Counted from the stretch's first letter, positions 28,055 through 35,260 are shown. The stretch is DNA of 64,000 nt from Rhodanobacteraceae bacterium (GCA_030123585.1 CP126120.1:62001-126000); one strand, 5' to 3'. Translations and numbers: made by a program. The notes: generated by a model from the sequence alone, not told the origin.

Positions 28055-28068
28055 TTGATCCAGATCAA
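28055..28068 (-). promoter_or_regulatory. FNR/ANR-type operator upstream of cytochrome c peroxidase
   Basis: TTGATCCAGATCAA matches the consensus TTGAT-N4-ATCAA without mismatch. Its centre is about 73 bases from the start codon; a weak -10 candidate (ACAACT) about 29 bases downstream fits activation from -41.5. Dependence on an FNR-family regulator is inferred from the match and from known ccp regulation. Confidence 0.65.
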
Positions 28069-28111
28069 CTAACCAGCGTGCAACCATTCCCATGTCGTCA
28101 TTCCGGGGGCG

Positions 28112-29164
28112 GTGAGTTCAACTACGAAGTGCAACGCGTTTGAAGGATAGCTCGAACACTTGCTCTGGGGTTCGGTAGCCGAGTCTTTTTCTGGGACGTC
28201 GGTTGAGTTTGTCTTCGATCTGCTGGATCGCGTCGTCCGTGAACAGGCTGATGTCACAGCCCTTCGGGATGTACTGGCGAACCAGACCGTTGAGGTTTTC
28301 GTTGCAGCCGCGTTGCCACGATGCGTACGGCGTCGCGAAGTAGCTGTCGGCCCCGAGTCCGACATCCATGAGCCGGTGCTCGGCGAATTCGCTGCCGTTG
28401 TCCCAGGTGAGGGTATGCACGCAGGCGCGCACGGGATGCAGGACGCTCAGGACCGCCTCGGCCACGGCGGTGGCGGTGCCGTCGGACACCTTGCGCAAGC
28501 GCACCCAGCCGCTTTTGCGGTCCACCAGGGTAACGATACGGGCCGGACCCTTGCCGACGAGGGTGTCGCCCTCGAAGTCGCCGACGCGGCCGCGTCGCTC
28601 GACGATGGCGGGACGTTCGTGAATCCGCCGGCCGCCAAAGCGCTGGCGCTCCCGCGGGGTACCGCAGCGGTGACGTCGCCGTCGCTCGCGCCGGCGCAGG
28701 TGCTGCCACAGCGTGCCGCCGCGTTGACGATCCGCAGCGATGTGCTGGTAGATGCGTTCGATGCTGATGGCCACGTCGCCCGTGCCGGCAATCTGCTCAG
28801 GGCTCCAGTCTTCACGCAAGCGGGCTTCCACCTTCGCCCAGTCTTCCACACCAATGCGAGGCAGCGCACTTGCGGCGTGCCTGCGCTGCACCGCCTGGCG
28901 TTGTGCGTCGCGGTGATCGTACGCGCCCTTCGGGGTGGCATTGCGCCGCAGCTCGCGGCTGATCGTGCTGGGCGATCGTCGCAGTTCAAGCCCGATGTCC
29001 TCCAGCGTCCAGCCGCCGTTCCGCAACCACCGAATCTGGTAACGTTCCTCTTGGCTCAGGTGCGCGTAGCTCATGTGCAACTCCACTTGCCGGTGAAGGA
29101 GCGCAGGCTACCGCACCTGCGCCGCTTCGTTGGGTCAGGTGTTGCACTTCGGAATTGAATTCAC
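28112..29164. mobile_element. IS30-family insertion sequence
   Basis: Imperfect 24-bp inverted ends: GTGAGTTCAACTACGAAGTG CAAC at 28112-28135 and GTTGCACTTCGGAATTGAAT TCAC at 29141-29164 (about three mismatches). The length is 1,053 bp with one transposase. The left flank is a TCATTCCGGGG repeat arm (28097-28110) and the right flank continues with CAACCCGGAATCC, so it sits in a dispersed palindrome. No clear target duplication was identified. Confidence 0.88.
28118..29074 (-). CDS. IS30 family transposase
   Basis: The protein has 318 residues. The N-terminal helix-turn-helix reads LSQEERYQIRWLRNGGWTLED and SPSTISRELRRNA; the DDE core has GDFEGDTLVGK (first D), LTWDNGSEFAEH (second D) and GCNENLNGLVRQYIPKG (E). 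All catalytic residues are present and the frame is open, so it may be active. ATG 29074 has GGAG seven bases upstream. The stop lies inside the left inverted repeat. Confidence 0.95.
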   Translation of the reverse strand: MSYAHLSQEERYQIRWLRNGGWTLEDIGLELRRSPSTISRELRRNATPKGAYDHRDAQRQAVQRRHAASALPRIGVEDWAKVEARLREDWSPEQIAGTGDVAISIERIYQHIAADRQRGGTLWQHLRRRERRRRHRCGTPRERQRFGGRRIHERPAIVERRGRVGDFEGDTLVGKGPARIVTLVDRKSGWVRLRKVSDGTATAVAEAVLSVLHPVRACVHTLTWDNGSEFAEHRLMDVGLGADSYFATPYASWQRGCNENLNGLVRQYIPKGCDISLFTDDAIQQIEDKLNRRPRKRLGYRTPEQVFELSFKRVALRS

Positions 29165-29256
29165 CGGCTGCGCCGGCTGCATGGCGCGGCAACCCGGAAT
29201 CCAGCATTGATCTCTCGAAGCCAAGACGCTGGATCCCCGGTTCCACCCGCAAATAG

Positions 29257-29409
29257 CGCGGGCGGCCGGCCAAGCCACCCGAAGAGCGCAAGGAACAGAT
29301 CGCGCTGCGCGCCGATAAAGATGTGCTCGAGTGGTACCGCGACCGAGGCGCGGGTTGGCAGACTCGCATGAATGCGGTGTTGAAAGCGTTTCGCGACGCG
29401 GCAAGCTGA
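29257..29409 (+). pseudogene. C-terminal remnant of a BrnA-type antitoxin
   Basis: After an in-frame TAG at 29254 the frame reads RGRPAKPPEERKEQ then IALRADKDVLEWYRDRGAGW and QTRMNAVLKAFRDAAS, ending at TGA 29407. This is the conserved C-terminal ribbon-helix-helix half of BrnA antitoxins (DVLEWYR...GPGWQTRMN). The N-terminal half is replaced by repeat sequence (CCCGGAATCC, GGATCCCCGGTTCC) and no BrnT toxin is present. It is a decayed toxin-antitoxin locus, on the opposite strand to the cassettes. Confidence 0.75.
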
Positions 29410-29422
29410 GTGCGGGGCCAGC

Positions 29423-29491
29423 GCCCGTGTCCGAGTCAATCGGCGCGAAACCGCGCAGCGGATTTGCGCCCGATTGAACGAACAGTCAGGT
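29423..29491 (-). other. attC-like recombination site C (end of cassette 3)
   Basis: In cassette direction it begins ACCTGAC (R'' consensus RYYYAAC, one change), then TGTTCGTTCAATCGG ... CCGATTGACTCGGAC, so TCAATCGG pairs with CCGATTGA. The distal R' is decayed (CACGGGC). The last codon and stop of the upstream gene fall inside it. Confidence 0.55.
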
Positions 29492-30238
29492 GTCGTCCTC
29501 TCGAATCCTCGGCACTTTGATATCGTACCCATTGTCGCGAATCAGGAAGTGGGTGACGTGGCCTCCAGCGTCCCTGACAAAAATGAATTGCGCCGGCGCT
29601 CCCTCGGTGAAGAACACGTCTTTGGAGAGGGGGCGCAGCACCTTCCAATCAGGTTTGTCGCTTTCCTTGAGCAAAAGCCGGTCGTGCTGTATGGACACTT
29701 CATAGACGAGTGAATGCATCAGGCGGTAACGGCCCGCATATTGCGGATACGTGCCTGGATCGATCGATACTTCTTTGAATGGCGCTGGCATGAAGGTTTC
29801 CTGAGAAGCCAATATCAGCCAGCGGCCATTACGCAAAACAAAGGTGTCCGTCTTGCGAAGCTTTGGAACGACATATTTCTGGTCGTCCCAGAACTCGGCC
29901 TCGTCGATGACGTAGCTCATGACCGCGGTATCGCCATCGCGGCGCACGTGCACGTCTTCGAACGAAAATTCATCGTGATAACCCTCCCTCGGCGGCTCGA
30001 ATCCATCCATGACTTGTGCTCTTGTCTGGATGGCGCCCGAAGGCGTAGCGATCAGGTAGCCAGACGCCACGTAGGGCGACCACAGGTGCCTGTCGCCGCG
30101 ATCGAACTGAAGTATCCGTTCGCGGGCGATACGTTTGAGCGTGCTCTCCAAATTGCCATCGGTGGTTGTTGCGGGCTGCGACGCAAGAGCGGCGCAGCCA
30201 AGGGACAACGTGATCAGGAAAGCCAATGCATGCTTCAT
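29486..30238 (-). CDS. Cassette gene 3: exported SnoaL/DUF4440-like protein with DUF3471-type C-terminus
   Basis: The protein has 250 residues. A signal peptide (MKHALAFLITLSLGCAALAS) precedes an NTF2/SnoaL-like domain (RERILQFDRGDRHLWSPYVA; DTAVMSYVIDEAEFW; KTDTFVLRNGRWLILASQE). The C-terminal part (YPQYAGRYRL, DRLLLKESDKPDWKVLRPLS, VFFTEG) resembles the DUF3471 beta domain found after beta-lactamase-like proteins. It is presumably periplasmic; substrate unknown. Its base composition is less GC-rich than its chromosomal neighbours. It starts 38 bases after attC-like site B. Confidence 0.75.
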   Translation of the reverse strand: MKHALAFLITLSLGCAALASQPATTTDGNLESTLKRIARERILQFDRGDRHLWSPYVASGYLIATPSGAIQTRAQVMDGFEPPREGYHDEFSFEDVHVRRDGDTAVMSYVIDEAEFWDDQKYVVPKLRKTDTFVLRNGRWLILASQETFMPAPFKEVSIDPGTYPQYAGRYRLMHSLVYEVSIQHDRLLLKESDKPDWKVLRPLSKDVFFTEGAPAQFIFVRDAGGHVTHFLIRDNGYDIKVPRIREDDT

Positions 30239-30275
30239 CGTTTCCTCCCGTTGATGCGACGAGGTCCAGCGCGGC

Positions 30276-30332
30276 GCCTACGCCCGAATTTAGCGGCGCG
30301 CGTAGCGCGTCCGCTGAAATGAATAGCTAGGC
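30276..30332 (-). other. attC-like recombination site B (end of cassette 2)
   Basis: In cassette direction: GCCTAGC (R''), TATTCATTTCAGCGG, central ACGCGCTACGCGCG, CCGCTAAATTCGGGCG, TAGGC (R' with one T missing from GTTAGGC). The long stem TTTCAGCGG/CCGCTAAA is clear. The TAG stop of cassette gene 2 is part of R''. Confidence 0.65.
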
Positions 30333-30746
30333 CGTATGTACTAGTGCAAACAGGTCCCTAATGGCCACCAACGAAAAAGCCTTTGTATAAACTAGCTCAC
30401 TACGCCCATCCTTGAACTTGACGTAAGCACCAATCGGAACCTTGGCAATAGGCGTAACTCGAGACGGGACGACCTCAGCAATGCTTGCATATGGAGCACT
30501 CCAGGAGGCTCGCCACGAGCGATACGACAGGGTACTTTCGGTGAACATGAGGCGATATCGCGACAGCCACAGCGCTATCACTACTTCGACGGCGACAATG
30601 ACCAAGAGTACCTTGATCAGCCCATGTGCCGCGGCCGATGACCAGCCAAACTCAGCGATATTAAATGGCACCGCAAGCAACGGGAGACCGCATAGCCCCA
30701 TCCAAACGGCGTAAGTGCCGAAGTCTGCGTGATAGATGCGCGTCAT
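30327..30746 (-). CDS. Cassette gene 2: small membrane protein with PH-like cytoplasmic part
   Basis: The protein has 139 residues. Two hydrophobic helices (TYAVWMGLCGLPLLAVPFNIA and AAAHGLIKVLLVIVAVEVVIALW) are followed by a beta-rich segment (RLMFTESTLSYRSWRASWSA, YASIAEVVPSRV, GAYVKFKDGRSELVYTKAF) that looks like a bacterial PH-like domain. No closer family is recognised. The start lies 9 bases after the site A R' core, typical of a cassette gene. The composition is AT-richer than the flanking chromosome. Confidence 0.7.
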   Translation of the reverse strand: MTRIYHADFGTYAVWMGLCGLPLLAVPFNIAEFGWSSAAAHGLIKVLLVIVAVEVVIALWLSRYRLMFTESTLSYRSWRASWSAPYASIAEVVPSRVTPIAKVPIGAYVKFKDGRSELVYTKAFSLVAIRDLFALVHTA

Positions 30747-30755
30747 TTCTATACG

Positions 30756-30819
30756 GACTAACGCTTGAGTTAACCGGCGCGAGCCGTAGGCGAGCGTCCG
30801 GTTGGACGAATAGTTCGGC
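30756..30819 (-). other. attC-like recombination site A (end of cassette 1)
   Basis: In cassette direction: GCCGAAC (R'', one change from GCCTAAC), TATTCGTCCAACCGGACGC, loop region, GCGCCGGTTAACTCAAGC, GTTAGTC (R'). The sequence GGTTAACTCAAGCGTTAG is the classic distal half of xanthomonad-type attC sites. Arms CAACCGG/CCGGTTA pair. It lies 3 bases after the stop of cassette gene 1. Confidence 0.75.
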
Positions 30820-30822
30820 TGT

Positions 30823-31266
30823 TCACGACACCAGATTTGTGTAAAGGATTTCCCAGTCCGCGTCGGTTATGGTCGAAGGCTGGAATACAAAGTCTGGTTG
30901 CACGAAGAGAATGTGGTTCCATGTCTTTCCGGATGCCGCAACAGACGGCAGCTTGGAAATTTGGTTCGTGTCCATCTGTCTTGCTGGAGAGCCGAGCGGT
31001 TGGATGGAGAACGGGAACCACCACTCCTCGGGCCATACATCTTGGACGGACGCGCTAGCTTGAGGTGTGGACGAAACGAAAAACGGCGCCATGAATGACT
31101 TGGTGGCTGTGCAATAAAGAATGCCAAGCGCACCCACGCGGAATGCCTTTGCTTTGGTCGGTGTCTTAGGATTCTGCGCCTGCTTGGCGGAGATGCCCCA
31201 GCGCCGAGCACCGACGCCAGCCCAAATATTGGTCAAATTGCTGGAGCTGAAAACGTAGAGTTCCAT
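30823..31266 (-). CDS. Cassette gene 1: hypothetical protein, 147 residues
   Basis: The protein begins MELYVFSSSNLTNIWAGVGA and contains RVGALGILYCTATKSFMAPF, which has a faint likeness to EVE/PUA-type beta-barrel proteins that bind modified bases. The middle has PEEWWFPFSIQPLGSPARQM and the end TITDADWEILYTNLVS. No catalytic motif is evident. Start ATG 31266 follows GGATTAGGCAA, which may be the R' core (GTTAGGC-like) of a lost upstream attC or attI. Low similarity to anything recognised is itself typical of cassette genes. Confidence 0.65.
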   Translation of the reverse strand: MELYVFSSSNLTNIWAGVGARRWGISAKQAQNPKTPTKAKAFRVGALGILYCTATKSFMAPFFVSSTPQASASVQDVWPEEWWFPFSIQPLGSPARQMDTNQISKLPSVAASGKTWNHILFVQPDFVFQPSTITDADWEILYTNLVS

Positions 31267-31321
31267 TTGCCTAATCCTTGCAACGGGCCTGACTCTGAAG
31301 CCGAACGCCATTTCTGCCCCC

Positions 31322-31500
31322 GATCAGGGGCGGTAACAGGATCGTCGCGCTGGTTGTTTCCCATGTCAACGGGAAAAATTCGAGGGACTATCATCGGTTT
31401 GGCGGTAGCCGAGGGTATCGAGCGCGCGCGTGGACGACCGGTGTTATGCGGCGCATCGGGGGCGGTATGCAATATCACGGACGATCCGGGGCGGTAACGG
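31322..31500. repeat. Three copies of GATCNGGGGCGGTA in the cassette-array spacer
   Basis: GATCAGGGGCGGTAACAGG (31322), GCATCGGGGGCGGTATGC (31453) and GATCCGGGGCGGTAACGG (31483) recur in a 290-base spacer that lacks a convincing gene. Multiple internal repeats of this kind are seen at ends of some IS21-type elements, so an IS end remnant is possible. Confidence 0.5.
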
Positions 31501-31554
31501 CGCAACGGCTGCTCGCACGTCGCGACGGCACGCGCGAACCGGCGATCCTGACCG

Positions 31555-32916
31555 CTATCCGTCGTCCGGATCCGCTTCATCGGTTTGCGGTTCGCTGACG
31601 ACGGGGGTGACCAAGACCTTGTCGATGCGCGCGCCGTCGCGGTCGACGATCTCGAACGTCAATCCGTGCCAGGCGGTTTTTTCTCCGGTGACGGGGATAT
31701 GGCCGAACAGTTCGATCAACATGCCGGCCAGGGTGTTGTAATCGCCGTCGCGTTCGTTCGGCAACTCGTCGAGTTGCAGCAATTCGCGCAGGTCGTCGGT
31801 GGCGAACGAACCCGAGACCAGCCAGCTTCCGTCCTCGCGGCGCAGTGCCGGAACATCGCCCGCCGCAGCGCCTTCACCGGCGCTGGCAGGGTGGCCGACC
31901 ACCGCGGTCAGCACGTCGTTCAGGGTCACGATGCCTTCGATGCTGCCATATTCGTCCACCACCAGCGCGAACGGCGTGCCGGCGTCGCGGAATTCGTCGA
32001 GCAGGTCCAGCGCGCGCGCGGTGGCGGGGACGAACAACGGCTTGGCGAGTTTGCGGAAAAGATCCATGCGCGCGGGTTGCGCGCCCGGCTCCGGCTGCTG
32101 CGCGATGGATTGCAGCAGGCGCTTGACCTCCAGCACGCCCAGCACCTCGTCCTCGCTTTCGCGATAGACGGGATAGCGCGAATAGGGCGTCGCGCGCAGC
32201 ACCGCCAGGTTTTCCGCCAGCGGCGCGGCGGCGTCCAGCCACGCGACGCGCGGGCGCGGCGTCATCACGCTGTCCACCGTGCGGTCACCGAGGCGCAGCA
32301 CGCGGTTGACCATGTTGCGTTCGTCGGAATCCAGCACGCCCTGCTCGGCGCCTTCGGCGACCAGCAGACGGATTTCCTCTTCGCTGACCTTCTCGCGCTT
32401 GACGCGGTTGAGCCGGAGCAGGTGCAGCAGCGCGCCGGTGATGAGATTGAGGAACCACACGAACGGCGCCATCGCCCACGACAGCGCCTGCATCGGGAAG
32501 GCCACCACTTGCGCGATGCGTTCCGGCGCCACCAGCGCCGCGCGCTTGGGCACCAGTTCGCCGACGGTGATGTTGAGGGTGGTGACCAGCACGAAACCCA
32601 GCACCAGCCCGATCACCAGCGAGGCGTGCGCGGCCGCCGGCAGGCCGAGGTCGGTGAGCCACACGCGGATGGTGTCGCTGATCGCGGTGCCGGTGGCGGC
32701 GCCGGTGACCAGGGTGATCAGGGTGATGCCGACCTGCACCGTGGACAGGAAGCGGTCCGGATGCTGGGCCAGGCGCAGCGCCACCTGCGCGCGGGTACTG
32801 GTGCGCGCCATGTAGCGCAGGCGGCTCTTGCGCGAGGCGATCAGGGCGATCTCGGCCAGCGCGAAAAACGCATTGCCCAGGGCCAGCAACAGAACCAGGC
32901 CGAGTTCGGTCAGCAT
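31555..32916 (-). CDS. CNNM/CorC-type transporter with DUF21, CBS and CorC_HlyC domains
   Basis: The protein has 453 residues. The N-terminal DUF21 membrane domain has LALGNAFFALAEIALIASRKSRL and TLNITVGELVPKRAALVAPE; two CBS domains follow (DSVMTPRPRVAWLD, TPFALVVDEYGSIEGIVTLNDVL), and then the CorC_HlyC domain (REDGSWLVSGSFATDDLREL). Such proteins export Mg2+ or other divalent ions. ATG 32916 starts exactly at the first helix (MLTELGLVLLLALG). It is distinct from the soluble corC at 19668-20513. Confidence 0.9.
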   Translation of the reverse strand: MLTELGLVLLLALGNAFFALAEIALIASRKSRLRYMARTSTRAQVALRLAQHPDRFLSTVQVGITLITLVTGAATGTAISDTIRVWLTDLGLPAAAHASLVIGLVLGFVLVTTLNITVGELVPKRAALVAPERIAQVVAFPMQALSWAMAPFVWFLNLITGALLHLLRLNRVKREKVSEEEIRLLVAEGAEQGVLDSDERNMVNRVLRLGDRTVDSVMTPRPRVAWLDAAAPLAENLAVLRATPYSRYPVYRESEDEVLGVLEVKRLLQSIAQQPEPGAQPARMDLFRKLAKPLFVPATARALDLLDEFRDAGTPFALVVDEYGSIEGIVTLNDVLTAVVGHPASAGEGAAAGDVPALRREDGSWLVSGSFATDDLRELLQLDELPNERDGDYNTLAGMLIELFGHIPVTGEKTAWHGLTFEIVDRDGARIDKVLVTPVVSEPQTDEADPDDG

Positions 32917-32978
32917 CGTCGCTGCGGGGTATAGGCCATCCGGGAAGTCTAGTGTAGTGTTCCGAAAGAATCTTGCTT

Positions 32979-33097
32979 CGTCATTCCGGGGCGCGCGCCG
33001 GCTTGCCGGCGCGAGAACCCGGAATCTGCTGTTGTTCTGCAGGAGATGAGAGCAGATTCCGGATCTCACCCACTGCGCGGGTTCGTCCGGAATGACG
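32979..33097. repeat. TCATTCCGGGG palindromic repeat
   Basis: CGTCATTCCGGGGCGCGCGC ... AACCCGGAATCTGC ... GCAGATTCCGGATCT ... GTCCGGAATGACG: nested arms with AATCTGC/GCAGATT stem. It lies in the divergent spacer between the CNNM-type gene and DUF47. Confidence 0.8.
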
Positions 33098-33195
33098 AAC
33101 GTGTTTTCGGGATACCGCACCAGCGAGCGCCGGAGCATCGGACGGAGCGCGCGCTCGTGTAAAATCGCGCGGTTCACTTGCCCGGATCGATCGCC

Positions 33196-33825
33196 ATGTT
33201 TTCGCTGCAGACCATGTTCGGAAAGGGAGATCGGTTCTACACGCTGCTGGAAGCCAGCGCCGGCGCGGCCCGCGACGGCGCCAAGGCCCTGCAGGGCCTG
33301 CTGGAGGCGCACGGCGAACCGATGCTGCTGGACAGTTTCCGCGCCGCGCGCCGGCGCGAGAAGGAGCTGGCGGCGCAGATCAGCGAGGCGCTGGTCAACA
33401 CCTTCGTGACCGCGCTGGACCGCGAGGACATCGAGGCGATGTCCTCGGCGCTGTATCGCATCCCCAAGACCATCGAGAAGTTCGCCGAACGCTACGTGAT
33501 CGTGGCCAAGCGCGTGGAAGGCATCGATTTCGTTTCGCGTGCCAGCCTGCTGATGAGTGCCACCGACGGCGTGTCGGAGATGGTCAGCGAGTTGCGCAAC
33601 GGCATGAACATCGGCCGCATGCGCAAGCTGCAGGATCGCTTGCAGGCCACCGAGTCGGAAGCCGACCGGCTGCTGCTGGAACCCTATCGGACCCTGTACC
33701 TCGACAGCGACGACCCGATCCGGGTGCTGCTGGCCAAGGACTTGTTCGAGTTGCTGGAAAAGGCCATCGATCGCTGCCGGGATGTGGGCAACGTGATCTA
33801 TTCGATCGTGTTGAAGAATTCATGA
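33196..33825 (+). CDS. DUF47/PhoU-like phosphate transport regulator
   Basis: The protein has 209 residues, all helical. It contains FYTLLEASAGAARDGAKALQG, REKELAAQISEALVNTFVTALDREDIEAMSSAL and the pattern LFELLEKAIDRCRDVGNVIYSIVLKN, which carry the PhoU-like metal-binding signature E/DxxxD with a second EKxxDxxxD. DUF47 genes nearly always accompany Pit transporters and modulate them. ATG 33196 is preferred. The pit gene follows after a 310-base repeat-filled spacer, so co-transcription through the hairpin region is uncertain. Confidence 0.9.
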   Translation: MFSLQTMFGKGDRFYTLLEASAGAARDGAKALQGLLEAHGEPMLLDSFRAARRREKELAAQISEALVNTFVTALDREDIEAMSSALYRIPKTIEKFAERYVIVAKRVEGIDFVSRASLLMSATDGVSEMVSELRNGMNIGRMRKLQDRLQATESEADRLLLEPYRTLYLDSDDPIRVLLAKDLFELLEKAIDRCRDVGNVIYSIVLKNS

Positions 33826-33828
33826 GAG

Positions 33829-34131
33829 CCGGGACTCGGTACTCGGGACTCGGGACTCGGCAGAGCCCGCTGTTGTCGTTCGTCATTCCGGCGAATACCG
33901 GAATCTATTTTTTGCCATTGCGCGAATCAAGATGGATTACTCGCGCCATCCTTGGCGCTCGCCCTGCGGGCCGCCTTCGGCGTTCGCGTTTGCAGTCCTG
34001 CAAACGCAGTCCGGGTTCCGCTTCCCGGATAAAGCCAGGGAAGCGGCCCCGGAATGACGGCAAATTTGCAGGGCACCGAAGTGTTCTGGGCCCCGAGTCC
34101 CGAGTCCCGAGTCCCGAGTCCCGAGTCCCGA
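33829..34131. repeat. Composite element: heptamer-armed hairpin enclosing a TCATTCCGG repeat
   Basis: The left arm CCGGGACTCGGTACTCGGGA CTCGGGACTCGG (33829-33860) is mirrored by five CGAGTCC units at 34093-34130. Between them lie TCGTCATTCCGGCGAATACC GGAATC and GTCCGGGTTCCGC ... GCGGCCCCGGAATGACG, plus GTTTGCAGTCCTGCAAAC. A related heptamer-armed hairpin with GGGAATC units is at 60045-60138. No gene. Confidence 0.85.
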
Positions 34132-34135
34132 AACA

Positions 34136-35260
34136 ATGAGCCTCAGCCTCCTCACCGCCGTCATCGTGATCGCGTTGGTGTTCACCTACATCAACGGCTT
34201 TCACGACACCGCCAACTCGATCGCCACGGTGGTGGCGACCAAGGTGCTGACGCCCGGCCAGGCGGTGCTGATGGCCGCGGCGACCAATCTTGGCGGCGCG
34301 TTGCTGGGCTCCGCGGTCGCGATCACCATCGCCACGGGCCTGATCGACGCGGGCGTGCTCCAGGTGGGCGGCAAGGTGCTGATCTGCGCGTTGCTGGGCG
34401 CCATCATCTGGAATCTGATCACCTGGTGGAAGGGCTTGCCGTCCTCCTCGTCGCACGCGCTGATCGGGGGATTGTGCGGCGCCGCGTTCGCCGCGTCCGA
34501 CGGCAATTTCCGCGCGATCATCTGGGCCACCGACCCCAATCACTGGTGGCGCGGCGGCGGCCTGATTCCCAAGGTGCTGGTGCCCATGGTGGCCTCGCCG
34601 GTGGCCGGCTTCGTGCTCGGCATCGTGGTGATGGGAGCGTTGCTGGTTCTGTTCGCCTGGTTCGGCAACCGCAGGGGCTGGCTACGCCGGTTCGGTCGCA
34701 CGCCGTTCGTCAATTTCTTTTTCGGCAAGGCGCAACTGTTCTCGGCCGCGGCGATGGGCGTGTCGCACGGCATGAACGACGCGCAGAAAACCATGGGCAT
34801 CATCGCGCTGGCGCTTGCCGACGCCACCCTCGCGCACAATTTCGACCACTTGCCGTCGTGGCTGCACTTCCTGCGGGTGTCCGACGTGGGTGGGCACTTT
34901 CCGATCCCGGTGTGGGTGAAGGTGGTGTGCGCGCTGGTGATGGCAGCCGGCACCGCCGGTGGCGGCTGGCGCATCATCAAGACCCTGGGTCACAAGATGG
35001 TGAAGCTGCACCCGATCAACGGCTTCGCGGCGGAAACCAGTTCCGCGGCGGTGATCATCATGGCGTCGGTCTTCGGCCTGCCGGTGTCCACGACCCACGT
35101 GGTGTCGTCGGCGATCATGGGCGTGGGCGCGTCCAAGCGTTTCAACGCGGTGCGCTGGACGGTGGTCGAACGCATGGTGTGGTCGTGGCTCCTGACCTTG
35201 CCGATCAGTGCGTTCGTGGCGTGGGTGCTGGTGGAATTGTCGAGTCCTCTATGGACGTGA
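34136..35260 (+). CDS. pit: Low-affinity inorganic phosphate transporter, PiT family
   Basis: The protein has 374 residues. The two PiT signatures are present: FTYINGFHDTANSIATVVATKVL near the N-terminus and MGVSHGMNDAQKTMGIIALAL in the middle, and the C-terminal VFGLPVSTTHVVSSAIMGVG closes the repeat. About ten membrane segments. It imports phosphate as a metal-phosphate complex with protons. It follows DUF47 (33196-33825). The start ATG 34136 lies only 5 bases after the heptamer repeat, so the repeat occupies its leader. Confidence 0.94.
   Translation: MSLSLLTAVIVIALVFTYINGFHDTANSIATVVATKVLTPGQAVLMAAATNLGGALLGSAVAITIATGLIDAGVLQVGGKVLICALLGAIIWNLITWWKGLPSSSSHALIGGLCGAAFAASDGNFRAIIWATDPNHWWRGGGLIPKVLVPMVASPVAGFVLGIVVMGALLVLFAWFGNRRGWLRRFGRTPFVNFFFGKAQLFSAAAMGVSHGMNDAQKTMGIIALALADATLAHNFDHLPSWLHFLRVSDVGGHFPIPVWVKVVCALVMAAGTAGGGWRIIKTLGHKMVKLHPINGFAAETSSAAVIIMASVFGLPVSTTHVVSSAIMGVGASKRFNAVRWTVVERMVWSWLLTLPISAFVAWVLVELSSPLWT

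Larger units (their letters stand above)
29423..31266 (-). other. Integron gene-cassette remnant: three attC-bearing cassettes without integrase (CALIN)
   Basis: Three minus-strand genes are each followed within a few bases by a 57-69 bp hairpin with attC-like ends, and the next gene starts soon after each hairpin. Spacing is tight: the stop of gene 1 lies 3 bases before its hairpin, and the stops of genes 2 and 3 overlap theirs. This tight packing and the visibly lower GC separate the block from its flanks. No intI-like frame is seen within the window. Confidence 0.7.

Noticed and set aside
31267..31554. Integron integrase gene or attI upstream of cassette 1
   Set aside because: No frame with tyrosine-recombinase motifs is present before the CNNM-type gene; only a GATTAGGC fragment resembles an R' core.
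33829..34131. Possible CRISPR array from the tandem heptamers
   Set aside because: Units are 7 bp without spacers and the two arms are complementary, so it is a hairpin, not a CRISPR.
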